From Saprospiraceae bacterium UBA7328 (lineage in GTDB: Bacteria > Bacteroidota > Bacteroidia > Chitinophagales > Saprospiraceae), in NCBI GenBank assembly GCA_002471345.1, contig DKPS01000223.1, forward strand, positions 1,971 through 41,066: a stretch of 39,096 nt of DNA, written 5' to 3'. The position numbers and the translations under genes were made by a program. Positions 1 to 6,838 of this stretch are shown one piece after another (positions within the stretch are counted from its first letter, which is position 1; each line of letters begins with the position of its first letter). The notes beneath the pieces were generated by a model. It was not told the origin of the DNA. It did not search any database and saw only the letters and a list, made by a program, of their open reading frames with translations.

Positions 1-254
1 AAATCAGCTGCAAATATTTCTCGCTTTACGGCTTGATCTATGATAAATGCGATAGAGCGATTTGGCTTGTATGTACCCGCATTTATCTCTCTCCATAAAT
101 TTATTAAATTATGCTCATAGTCTATTTCGAAGGCTATCGCATTAGCTGTATATCTCTTATTTTTTCTGCATTGTAAATAGGACTCAAAAATCTCTACCAG
201 AGCAACCTCTCCGGTTATCTTAGTTTCCTTTCCATTGAATAGCTCAAGTTGCAT
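1..254 (-). CDS. DGR reverse transcriptase, 5' part only (cut by window edge)
   Basis: An open frame starts with ATG at 254 (upstream in-frame stop at 294-296) and runs off the left edge after 84 codons. The visible part contains RYTANAIAFEIDYEHNL, then LWREINAGTYKPNRSIAFII, then KREIFAAD. This is the N-terminal signature of the group II intron-like reverse transcriptases of diversity-generating retroelements, where W-x-E-I-x-x-G-x-Y-x-P-x-R-S-I-A-F leads into a K-x-R-E-I-F-A-A-D motif. In this family the enzyme reverse-transcribes the template-repeat RNA with errors at adenines, together with Avd. The position just downstream of the template repeat and the avd gene, on the same strand, supports the assignment. 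The catalytic YxDD-type motif lies outside the window, so activity cannot be judged. Confidence 0.9.
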   Translation of the reverse strand, partial: MQLELFNGKETKITGEVALVEIFESYLQCRKNKRYTANAIAFEIDYEHNLINLWREINAGTYKPNRSIAFIIDQAVKREIFAAD

Positions 255-277
255 TTCATCTGTTGGTTTAAATGAAA

Positions 278-310
278 GACGCCTGAGATTGATTTATTAA
301 CTCAGGCATC
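278..310 (-). other. hairpin in the TR-RT spacer
   Basis: On the minus strand GATGCCTGAG and CTCAGGCGTC form a 10-base-pair stem (one G-U pair) around a 13-base AT-rich loop; the inner seven pairs GCCTGAG (281-287) and CTCAGGC (301-307) are perfect. It sits 14 bases past the end of TR and about 24 bases before the reverse transcriptase ATG. It may be a structural element of the template RNA spacer, needed for cDNA priming in studied DGRs, or an attenuator or partial terminator ahead of the RT gene. No long U-run follows, so a simple terminator is less likely. Confidence 0.55.
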
Positions 311-323
311 CTTCTGTCTTGAT

Positions 324-464
324 AAAAAACCCGAACAGCCCTTACTCTGTTGTTGTTGTTCTTATTGTTGTTGTTCTGGTTGCCATTGTTGAAATTCTGT
401 TTCCACGCGTTGTTACTATTGTTCTCAGTAGAACTCCAGTAGAACGTACTCGCAAAGCCACCAA
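324..464 (-). repeat. DGR template repeat (TR)
   Basis: This non-coding repeat matches the 3' end of the target gene (VR, 1074-1217). Read on the minus strand it is loaded with AAC/AAT codons and would translate as YWSSTENNSNNAWKQNFNNG followed by an N-rich stretch and RVRAVR. Outside the adenine-rich core the two copies are nearly identical. The core has 40 adenines, 24 of which differ in VR. Two differences are not at adenines: position 444 versus 1197 (T in TR, A in VR) and position 329 versus 1079 (T versus C) at the 3' end. This adenine-specific pattern is diagnostic for DGR mutagenic homing. Offset to VR is 753 bases on the 5' side and 750 on the 3' side because VR has one extra codon. 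Confidence 0.95.
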
Positions 465-671
465 CTACAATAAATAAAGGTGTTCTAATCTATGTCAGGA
501 ATCTCACAGAAATTTGAAATCTTCACCAGAGATCTAAACCTTTCGATTTCCGATTCTGACAAAACTCTCGTTTAACAGTCTCTATTGATTTTGGGACTGT
601 CCCTTTATCGCTTTTTCAATCAAAACCATGCTCGCTTGCTATCACCTTAGCCATAGCAATTCCCGCTACAA

Positions 672-1016
672 TTAATATTTCTGAGCATTACGCCATCCTG
701 TTATTTGCTTACCAATACTTTCCATCAACAGACTCAATTCTGCTTGTTTTCTCAGTGACAATAATTTCATATCTGTACATATTCTTATTTCCAGTTTTAG
801 TAATTCAAAATCATCTAAGAAAGATTCCAAATATTTACGCTTGTCCTTTTCTTTATTGGCTCTGTAGATACTTCTTACTAACTGAATTCCATCACGTTTT
901 ATATCTTGACCTAAGGTATACTTATATTCTCTCGGAAAGTCCTTAGTATATTCAAATAACTTTATAATAAGCTTATACACATCCTTAAAGACCGGTAAGT
1001 CATAATACAGAGCCAT
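672..1016 (-). CDS. avd: Avd-like four-helix-bundle protein of the DGR
   Basis: This 114-residue protein is helical, rich in Lys, Glu and Leu, with no signal peptide. Features such as YTKDFPREYKYTLGQDIKRD and a C-terminal helix with SLLMESIGKQITGWRNAQ resemble the S23/four-helix-bundle family that includes accessory variability determinant proteins. Avd is known to form a positively charged pentamer that binds the reverse transcriptase and the template RNA and is required for mutagenic homing. Its place between the variable gene and TR/RT is the classic Avd position. The gene starts at ATG 1016, 55 bases after the target stop codon, and is preceded by an A-rich AAAAAAGG stretch. S23 proteins also occur inside rRNA genes, but no rRNA is near, so Avd is the better reading. 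Confidence 0.88.
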   Translation of the reverse strand: MALYYDLPVFKDVYKLIIKLFEYTKDFPREYKYTLGQDIKRDGIQLVRSIYRANKEKDKRKYLESFLDDFELLKLEIRICTDMKLLSLRKQAELSLLMESIGKQITGWRNAQKY

Positions 1017-1034
1017 GCCTTTTTTCTAAAATCA

Positions 1035-1047
1035 ACCGCTTCGCGGT
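1035..1047 (-). other. GC-rich mini-hairpin downstream of VR (DGR target-recognition cruciform)
   Basis: On the minus strand ACCGC-GAA-GCGGT forms a perfect five-pair stem with a GAA loop; it contains the heptamer GCGAAGC, a DNA sequence known to form an unusually stable mini-hairpin. It lies 24 bases past the stop codon of the variable gene in otherwise AT-rich DNA. In studied DGRs a hairpin or cruciform a short distance after VR greatly stimulates homing, so this is the likely counterpart. It could also be a small intercistronic RNA hairpin. Confidence 0.65.
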
Positions 1048-1071
1048 ATTAATTGTTAAATGGATAAATGG

Positions 1072-1716
1072 TTAAAAAGCCCGAACAGCCCTTACTCTGA
1101 GGTTGAGGAACAACTTATTGCCGTCGTACTGGAGGCCATCGACGAAATCCTGTCCCCACGCGAAGCTACTAGTGACCTCAGTAGAACTCCAGTAGATCGT
1201 ACTCGCAAAGCCACCAAGTCCTGCCACATGTAAGTTATTATACATCAAGTTCAATTCTTCCTTTGAAGGCAGATACCAGTCTCCATACCCTCCTTTCTGA
1301 AGTTCTGCACATATTCTTGCGGCATATGTACTTCCATCATCTCCGATCGCCACTTGCGAGGATATGATGATTGCAGTGTTCATCTCTCCTGCAAATGGAC
1401 CGTCTCCTTTTGCTTGTGTATTCCCATTTGTTCCAGCGTTCCATCTTATCGAGGTACTGAGGTCTGCTGTATCTGCTACCAGGCCGTGCTCTCCGGATTC
1501 ATCAATATAAAAGACGATGCCTCCCTGCGTCATATCACCGATCTTATAGTGGCGCAGGGCCAGTGTGCCATCAGATTGCCTCACTACGTTGGCTGACACG
1601 TCTGTCACCGTATCCATCACCGTAATCTTTGCTTTACCTACTACTTCAATGTTTTGAGCATAAAGACCGCTGATCAACAGGCTCAGTAATAATGTTAATA
1701 AAGTAATCTTTTTCAT
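1072..1716 (-). CDS. secreted C-type-lectin-like (DUF1566) DGR target protein
   Basis: The 214-residue product has a Sec signal peptide (1 to about 20, ending GLYA-Q) with no lipobox, a linker, and from about residue 60 a DUF1566-type C-type-lectin fold: GGIVFYIDESGEHGLV (65-80), GDWYLPSKEELNLMY (145-159), YWSSTE (175-180) and terminal VRAVRAF. The variable repeat encodes about residue 167 to the end. Residues changed relative to the template are 181, 182, 184, 185, 188, 190, 192, 193, 195, 197-199, 203, 204 and 206, with residue 202 extra. C-type-lectin folds are the usual scaffold for DGR variability, presenting the variable side chains as a ligand-binding surface. The protein is predicted to be exported, so it may diversify binding outside the cytoplasm; its ligand is unknown. 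It is the first gene of the DGR, followed by avd. Confidence 0.92.
   Translation of the reverse strand: MKKITLLTLLLSLLISGLYAQNIEVVGKAKITVMDTVTDVSANVVRQSDGTLALRHYKIGDMTQGGIVFYIDESGEHGLVADTADLSTSIRWNAGTNGNTQAKGDGPFAGEMNTAIIISSQVAIGDDGSTYAARICAELQKGGYGDWYLPSKEELNLMYNNLHVAGLGGFASTIYWSSTEVTSSFAWGQDFVDGLQYDGNKLFLNLRVRAVRAF
1074..1217 (-). repeat. DGR variable repeat (VR) at the 3' end of the target gene
   Basis: This copy of TR includes the last codons and stop of the target gene. Fifteen codons are altered, almost all AAC or AAT in the template, for example AAC to GTC, TTC, CTC, TAC, GAC or GGC. The only non-adenine changes are at 1197 and 1079. An additional codon (1111-1113, TTG on the coding strand) has no counterpart in TR. 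The 3' end (AGAGTAAGGGCTGTTCGG) is identical in both and then diverges at 1079, as expected for the initiation-of-mutagenic-homing site (IMH) versus its TR counterpart (IMH*). Confidence 0.95.
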
Positions 1717-1850
1717 ATGTTTAAATGTTAATGTTGCTAATTTATGATCTTAATTTTTAATGCTTCTTTCCCATTTTGGGTGGTTTTAGTGGCAAGTAAC
1801 ACCTTTATATCTACCACAGTGGCAGATATATCTTCTATGTCTCTCACAAT

Positions 1851-2957
1851 TTACGGCCCCATTACCAAATTATCCAATGGGCTTTGGACTATTTTGTTAT
1901 TTATGTTCATGACGTGAGTATATATTTCGGTTGTTTTACTGCTTTCGTGACCAAGAAGGCATTGAATATATCTGAGACTAACACCTTGTGTTAGTAAATG
2001 AGTGGCAAAACTATGCCTCAGGGTATGGGGTGTTGCCCAAGGATTAATTCGAGACTTTTTAGCAGCTTTTCTAAATATTTTTTGAATGCTACTGACAGAA
2101 TACTGTCCTCCTTCAGCTCCTTCAAAAAGCCAATAAGCGGGTTTCTCTTTGATGTAATACTTCCTGAGCATAAGAAGCATCTTTTCAGATAGTACTGTAT
2201 ATCTGTCCTTTTTCCCTTTTGCACCTTTAATAAATATTCTCATCTCTTTACTATGGATATCTTCTATTCTGATTTTTAAGACTTCTGAGATTCTAAGTCC
2301 TGCACTATAGATAAGAGTGAGGATACACTTGTGTTTTAGATTGTCAGGAGCCGATAAAATTTTTATCACTTCTTCTTTCGCTAAAGTATTAGGGAGAGAT
2401 TTAGCTTTTTTTGGCCTTTGGATATTATAATATTCTCTTGGTTTATTGAGTACGTGTTCGTAATAGAACTTAATGGCATTGATAATAGAATTTTGCAATG
2501 AATCAGAAATTTTATGTTTTTGTATCAGATGATAAATGAAGCCCTCGATCTCATCTTTGGAGATGTCATTGTAGTTCCTACTATTGAAAAATGTAAGGAA
2601 TCTAATGAATCCATTTCTATATGTTTTTATAGTATGGGCACTGTATGATTTGAGTGTTATTTTTTGTGTGTAGAGCGCAAGTATTTCTTTTTGATCATTG
2701 TCTAAAGCGTGGTAAGGCATTTTGGGTTTTGCAGCAGGTTGGCATATATTATATCCTTCTTTGCCAAATAGTTTTTTTAGTGTGTTGAGGTTTTCTTTTG
2801 TATTAATTACACTCCATAGTTTTTGAGCAGAATGATAATAAGAGGAATCCATTGCTTTGATCTGTATCCTCCATTCGATAGCATTATAAGGAATATGAAA
2901 TTTGATTCTCTTAGCATTAGGAAGAGCATTGAAAATTATGGCTTGATGAGTCGGCAC
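1851..2957 (-). CDS. tyrosine recombinase / integrase
   Basis: The 368-residue protein has an N-terminal extension of about 85 residues, a SAM-like core-binding domain (about 90-185, KSYSAHTIKTYRNGFIRFL) and a phage-integrase catalytic domain. The catalytic set is complete: Arg222 in SAGLRISEVL, Lys near 247 in KGAKGKKDR, His311 and Arg314 in HTLRHSFATHLL, His337 in LLGHESSKTTEIYTH, and the nucleophile Tyr346. Length and layout resemble the XerCD/integron-like integrases common in Bacteroidota. The start is GTG at 2957; no in-frame ATG lies between it and the next stop. It is upstream of and co-directional with the DGR target gene, 134 bases apart. It could mobilise the DGR region, but no attachment sites or target-site duplication were recognised. 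Confidence 0.9.
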   Translation of the reverse strand: MPTHQAIIFNALPNAKRIKFHIPYNAIEWRIQIKAMDSSYYHSAQKLWSVINTKENLNTLKKLFGKEGYNICQPAAKPKMPYHALDNDQKEILALYTQKITLKSYSAHTIKTYRNGFIRFLTFFNSRNYNDISKDEIEGFIYHLIQKHKISDSLQNSIINAIKFYYEHVLNKPREYYNIQRPKKAKSLPNTLAKEEVIKILSAPDNLKHKCILTLIYSAGLRISEVLKIRIEDIHSKEMRIFIKGAKGKKDRYTVLSEKMLLMLRKYYIKEKPAYWLFEGAEGGQYSVSSIQKIFRKAAKKSRINPWATPHTLRHSFATHLLTQGVSLRYIQCLLGHESSKTTEIYTHVMNINNKIVQSPLDNLVMGP

Positions 2958-3052
2958 ATGTAAATGTTGTGAATTTAGTAATTACGAGGTGTAATATAAC
3001 TCAATATAGTATTGATAATCAGTGTGATATGAATTTATATGTAATGCAACCG

Positions 3053-3083
3053 TTGCAATACGGATAGTTGTTTTGTACTTTTA
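3053..3083 (+). promoter_or_regulatory. Bacteroidota-type promoter for the 3102 gene
   Basis: TTG at 3053-3055 is followed after 20 bases by TACTTTTA (3076-3083), close to the Bacteroidota -33/-7 consensus TTG and TAnnTTTG. The predicted transcript would start just before the ATG at 3102. The -33 element lies inside a GCAACcGTTGC palindrome (3046-3056), a possible operator. Confidence 0.4.
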
Positions 3084-3101
3084 GTTTGATTTCTTTTTTG
3101 A

Positions 3102-3464
3102 ATGAAAATTATAACTATGCGTATCTGTCGACTCTGTAAATCTCATTTTAATGGCCGAAGTGATAAGATATTTTGTACAGTAAAATGTAAAACGAGTTAT
3201 CATCAAAAGTTGAGTCAGGTTACACGAGATGCTGCGTATAAAATTGATAATATACTACATCGTAACCGATCTATTCTCTTAGAGATAATGGGGAAAAAGA
3301 AAACCCAAATGAAAGTATCAATTTTGACTCTAGAGCGGAAAAAATTCAATTTTAATTATATCACCACATACAAAATCAATAAGCAGAATAAAGAATACAG
3401 ATATGTATATGATTTCAGCTATATGCTTTTCAGTAATAGTGAAGTATTAATCAATCGCCGATAA
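3102..3464 (+). CDS. small zinc-ribbon protein of unknown function
   Basis: The 120-residue protein begins with a treble-clef/zinc-ribbon-like unit: Cys9-x2-Cys12, then FCTVKC with Cys25 and Cys29 (C-x2-C-x12-C-x3-C), followed by a basic helical region. Short Bacteroidota proteins with this N-terminus (GRSDK-x-FC-x3-C-x-x-x-Y) are common and usually unannotated. No signal peptide or membrane segment is visible, so a cytoplasmic, perhaps nucleic-acid-binding, role is possible but is only inference. The alternative start Met6 would remove five residues. It stands alone, divergent from the integrase. Confidence 0.6.
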   Translation: MKIITMRICRLCKSHFNGRSDKIFCTVKCKTSYHQKLSQVTRDAAYKIDNILHRNRSILLEIMGKKKTQMKVSILTLERKKFNFNYITTYKINKQNKEYRYVYDFSYMLFSNSEVLINRR

Positions 3465-3541
3465 CAAGAATAAATATCATGTCTTAAAGCTAAAGTATTC
3501 TAAAAACTGTCTATTTTCCGAGCTTAATTACAAATTGACAA

Positions 3542-6500
3542 ATGAAAAAACTAGCTTTTATTTTTATCATCATATCGTTAACCTATATAGACCTTTCTGC
3601 TCAGGCAGTGAAACCTGATCCTAATTCTGATTATTATGAAGCTCTGGAATGGAGATCTATAGGTCCTTACAGAGGCGGTAGAAGTTGCGCTGCCACGGGA
3701 GTACCCGGTCATCCTAATCTATTTTACTTCGGTAGTACAGGAGGCGGAGTATGGCGCACTAAAAATGGCGGCAATTCATGGGAAAATATTTCTGATGGAT
3801 TTTTCGGAGGATCTATAGGTGCAGTAGCTGTAAGCACATCGGATAACAACGTATTATATGTAGGCGGTGGTGAAAAAACTGTAAGAGGAAATGTTTCTTA
3901 TGGATATGGAGTATGGAAATCTGATGATGCAGGAAAGACATGGAGTCAGAAAGGACTTATAAACTCCAGGCATATATCGAGAATCAGAATACATCCTGAT
4001 AATGCTGATGTAGCATATGCCGCAGTGATGGGTGATCTATATAAATCTAGTACTGAAAGAGGTGTGTACAAGACCACAGATGGTGGTAATACATGGCGCA
4101 GAGTCTTATTTGCAAATAAAGATGCAGGTGCTGTAGACCTTGTCATAGACCCTAATAATTCTAGAATACTTTATGCTACTACTTGGAAGATCAGAAGAAC
4201 TCCTTATAGCCTAGAAAGTGGAGGCGAAGGATCTAGCTTATGGAAAAGTACTGACAGTGGTGAGACTTGGACGGATATAAGTAAGAATGAAGGATTACCT
4301 GAAGGCGTATGGGGAATATCAGCAGTAGCTGTATCACCTGCCAATAGTGATAGAATATGGACACTGATAGAAAATGATAAAGGAGGAATATACCGCAGTG
4401 ATGATGGTGGCAAGACTTGGAAGAAGACCAATGAAAGTCGTGCCTTACGTCAAAGAGCATGGTACTACACTCGTATCTATGCGGATACTAAGGATGTAGA
4501 TAAGGTATATGTAGTGAATGTGAGATATCATACTTCTACAGATGGTGGAAAGACATTCATAGCTAGAGGTGCACCACATGGTGATCATCATGATCTATGG
4601 ATTGCTCCCGAAGATCCACAACGTATGATCATAGCTGATGATGGTGGAGCTCAGGTATCCTATGATGCGGGAGGCACTTGGAGTACATATCACAATCAGC
4701 CCACTGCTCAATATTATAGAGTGACCACTGATAATGCATTTCCTTATAGAATACTTGTAGCACAGCAAGACAACAGTACGATACGAGTTCCACATAGGAC
4801 TAATGGAGGAAGTATATCAGAAAGTGACTGGGAGAGCACTGCTGGTGGAGAGTCGGCACATATTGCTCCGGATCCTGATGATCCTGAGATTGTATATGGA
4901 GGTAGCTATGGAGGATTTCTTACGAGAGTAGATCATAGACTGAATACTACAAGAGGTATAAATGTATGGCCTGACAACCCTATGGGAGCTGGAGCTGAAG
5001 CGATGAAATATAGATTTCAATGGAACTTCCCGATATTCTTTTCTAGGCATAATAGCGACAGATTATACACTGCATCTAATCACTTACATATGAGTGAAGA
5101 TGAAGGGCAGACATGGGAAGTGATCAGTCCTGACCTTACTCGCAACGATGCGAGTAAATTGGGCACTTCAGGAGGACCTATCACTCAGGATAATACCAGT
5201 GTAGAGTACTACTGTACAGTTTTTGCTGCTGATGAATCTCCTATAGAAGAAGGGCTCATCTGGGCTGGTAGTGATGATGGCCTTGTACATGTCACTCGTG
5301 ACGGTGGTCAGAACTGGACTAATGTCACTCCCAAAGGTATGCCGGAATGGATGATGATCAATAGTATAGAACCTGATCCCCATGATGCAGGTACATGCTA
5401 TTTTGCAGGGACAAAGTATAAGTTAGGAGATTATGCTCCGTACATCTATAAGACTACAGATTATGGAAAATCATGGACTAAGATCACCAATGGAATTAAA
5501 CGAGATCATTTTACTAGAGTGGTAAGAGTGGACCCAGCAAAGGCAGGATTGCTTTATGCGGGTACTGAGACTGGAATGTACATTTCTTATAATGATGGTC
5601 GTCAATGGCATCCTTTCCAAATGAATCTTCCTATAGTACCGATCACAGATCTGACTATAAAAGACAATAATCTGATAGCTGCGACACAGGGAAGGTCATT
5701 ATGGCTTATTGATGATCTTACATTGATACATCAGAATGCGTCAAAAACGGGAATGAGTGATATGACTTTATTCGATCCAATAGATGCTTATCTATTTGGT
5801 AGTGGAGGTGGCCGATTTGGAGGCAGCCGAAGTGGAGTAGGGCAGAATCATGCTGGTGGAGTTACAGCTTTCTATTATCTAAAAGACTATGATAAGAAAG
5901 ATACACTCAGTATGTCTATCTATCAGGCTGATGGTGAACATGTGAGAACATTCTCTACTCATGCAGAAGACAAAGTGAATATGATCAAAGGTGTGAAAGC
6001 TGGATCTAATAAGTTCAATTGGAATTTTAGATATCCAGATGCAAAGTCATTTGATGGAATGATCATGTGGGCTGGATCTCTGAGAGGACAACGGGCAGTA
6101 CCAGGAGAGTATAGGATAGAAATGACTTATGGTGGTAAGAGCCAATCTCAAAGTTTCAATATCATCGCTAATCCAAAATTGGACATCCCTCAGGCAGATT
6201 ATGAGAATAAATTCAGTTTTCTACAAGAGGTAAATGAGAAGGTGACTGAAGCACATGAGGCCATCATAGAAATCAGAAAAGTAAAAAAGAAACTGGCTTC
6301 TCTAAAGAAAGATTATGAGGGTGAAGAAGATTTAGTAGCAGAAGCAACGAGAATAGATTCTCTAATAGGGGATGTAGAAAAAGAGCTGTATCAGACTAAG
6401 AATCAAAGTAGGCAAGATCCGCTTAATTTCCCTATTAAATTAACCAATAAATTGGCTCATTTGAATTCATTAACCGGCAGAGGAGAATTTCCTCCTACGG

Positions 6501-6643
6501 AAGCAGCAATAGCTGTAAAAGATGAGATGGTAGGGCTGATCGATGCAGAATTAGCGAAGTATAAAATGGTGAAGGAGCAAGATATTCCTGCACTGAATGC
6601 GGCGATAAGGGCCAAGGCATTGGATTTTATTAAGGTGGATTGA
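3542..6643 (+). CDS. secreted VPS10/sortilin-like Asp-box propeller protein
   Basis: The 1033-residue protein has a signal peptide (1-21, ending DLSAQA) and a large beta-propeller region. Asp-box (BNR) repeats of the form S/T-x-D-x-G-x-T-W recur near residues 130, 181, 240, 289, 335, 521, 588 and 641, matching the sortilin/VPS10 and BNR glycosyl-hydrolase-like families. A beta-sandwich-like region follows (about 770-880, NKFNWNFRYPDAKSFDG and PGEYRIEM), then a helical, coiled-coil-like tail (about 895-1033). Similar 1000-residue proteins in Bacteroidota are annotated as glycosyl hydrolase or VPS10-domain proteins, but no catalytic residues can be assigned, and the function is unproven. No T9SS sorting domain is evident. 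The gene is monocistronic, with a strong hairpin downstream. Confidence 0.85.
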   Translation: MKKLAFIFIIISLTYIDLSAQAVKPDPNSDYYEALEWRSIGPYRGGRSCAATGVPGHPNLFYFGSTGGGVWRTKNGGNSWENISDGFFGGSIGAVAVSTSDNNVLYVGGGEKTVRGNVSYGYGVWKSDDAGKTWSQKGLINSRHISRIRIHPDNADVAYAAVMGDLYKSSTERGVYKTTDGGNTWRRVLFANKDAGAVDLVIDPNNSRILYATTWKIRRTPYSLESGGEGSSLWKSTDSGETWTDISKNEGLPEGVWGISAVAVSPANSDRIWTLIENDKGGIYRSDDGGKTWKKTNESRALRQRAWYYTRIYADTKDVDKVYVVNVRYHTSTDGGKTFIARGAPHGDHHDLWIAPEDPQRMIIADDGGAQVSYDAGGTWSTYHNQPTAQYYRVTTDNAFPYRILVAQQDNSTIRVPHRTNGGSISESDWESTAGGESAHIAPDPDDPEIVYGGSYGGFLTRVDHRLNTTRGINVWPDNPMGAGAEAMKYRFQWNFPIFFSRHNSDRLYTASNHLHMSEDEGQTWEVISPDLTRNDASKLGTSGGPITQDNTSVEYYCTVFAADESPIEEGLIWAGSDDGLVHVTRDGGQNWTNVTPKGMPEWMMINSIEPDPHDAGTCYFAGTKYKLGDYAPYIYKTTDYGKSWTKITNGIKRDHFTRVVRVDPAKAGLLYAGTETGMYISYNDGRQWHPFQMNLPIVPITDLTIKDNNLIAATQGRSLWLIDDLTLIHQNASKTGMSDMTLFDPIDAYLFGSGGGRFGGSRSGVGQNHAGGVTAFYYLKDYDKKDTLSMSIYQADGEHVRTFSTHAEDKVNMIKGVKAGSNKFNWNFRYPDAKSFDGMIMWAGSLRGQRAVPGEYRIEMTYGGKSQSQSFNIIANPKLDIPQADYENKFSFLQEVNEKVTEAHEAIIEIRKVKKKLASLKKDYEGEEDLVAEATRIDSLIGDVEKELYQTKNQSRQDPLNFPIKLTNKLAHLNSLTGRGEFPPTEAAIAVKDEMVGLIDAELAKYKMVKEQDIPALNAAIRAKALDFIKVD

Positions 6644-6732
6644 TTTGGTGTTCATAGAATCTGACTAATCAGGCTTAAATTTGGCGTCACTCTGGGAGTC
6701 AGATGACAGCCTTGTAGAGGCGATAGAATATA

Positions 6733-6763
6733 GCAAGAGACAATTTCCAAAATTGTCTCTTGC
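6733..6763 (+). terminator. strong hairpin terminator after the VPS10-like gene
   Basis: A perfect 14-base-pair stem (6733-6746 with 6750-6763) closes a three-base loop, CCA. The right arm ends TCTCTTGC and is followed by TCATTTATAAAA, a weak T-tract. It lies 90 bases after the stop of the upstream gene. Confidence 0.6.
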
Positions 6764-6771
6764 TCATTTAT

Positions 6772-6802
6772 AAAAGTGGCCTTAGTCCTGTAAGGATGTA
6801 AT
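6772..6802 (+). repeat. left inverted repeat / REP-like element flanking the RAYT remnant
   Basis: AAAAGTGG (6772-6779) and TAGTCCTGTAAGGA (6783-6796) recur in inverted orientation downstream of the transposase remnant (7393-7425). The core TCCT-GTA-AGGA is itself a small hairpin. Such palindromic elements are the expected substrates of RAYT/TnpA-REP transposases. Confidence 0.55.
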
Positions 6803-6838
6803 TCATATTTGTACTATCTTGATTTAAAATGGAATATC

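Larger units (their letters stand above)
255..671 (-). ncRNA. DGR template RNA region (avd to RT intergenic stretch holding TR)
   Basis: This 417-base gap between avd and the reverse transcriptase gene has no convincing protein gene. In the transcribed (minus) direction it holds a roughly 200-base leader, the template repeat (464 to 324) and a spacer with a hairpin (310 to 278). In known DGRs the TR is copied from an RNA that includes flanking spacer, so this stretch is inferred to be the template RNA. The leader contains a perfect palindrome GGGACTGTCCC at 593-603, whose inner part can pair instead with a GACTGT/ACAGTC arm about 14 bases away. RNA ends are not visible from sequence. Confidence 0.6.

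Noticed and set aside
349..376. A GTT/AAC trinucleotide run that looks like a microsatellite
   Set aside because: It is part of the DGR template repeat; the AAC codons are the expected mutable positions rather than a repeat expansion, although slippage in it may explain the extra VR codon.
672..1016. S23-type four-helix protein as an rRNA intervening-sequence protein
   Set aside because: No rRNA sequence surrounds it, and its position between VR and TR/RT fits the Avd of a DGR.
4204..4460. Overlapping open frames on the minus strand within the VPS10-like gene
   Set aside because: They are antisense shadows caused by the repetitive Asp-box codons; their translations show no protein-like pattern or start signals.
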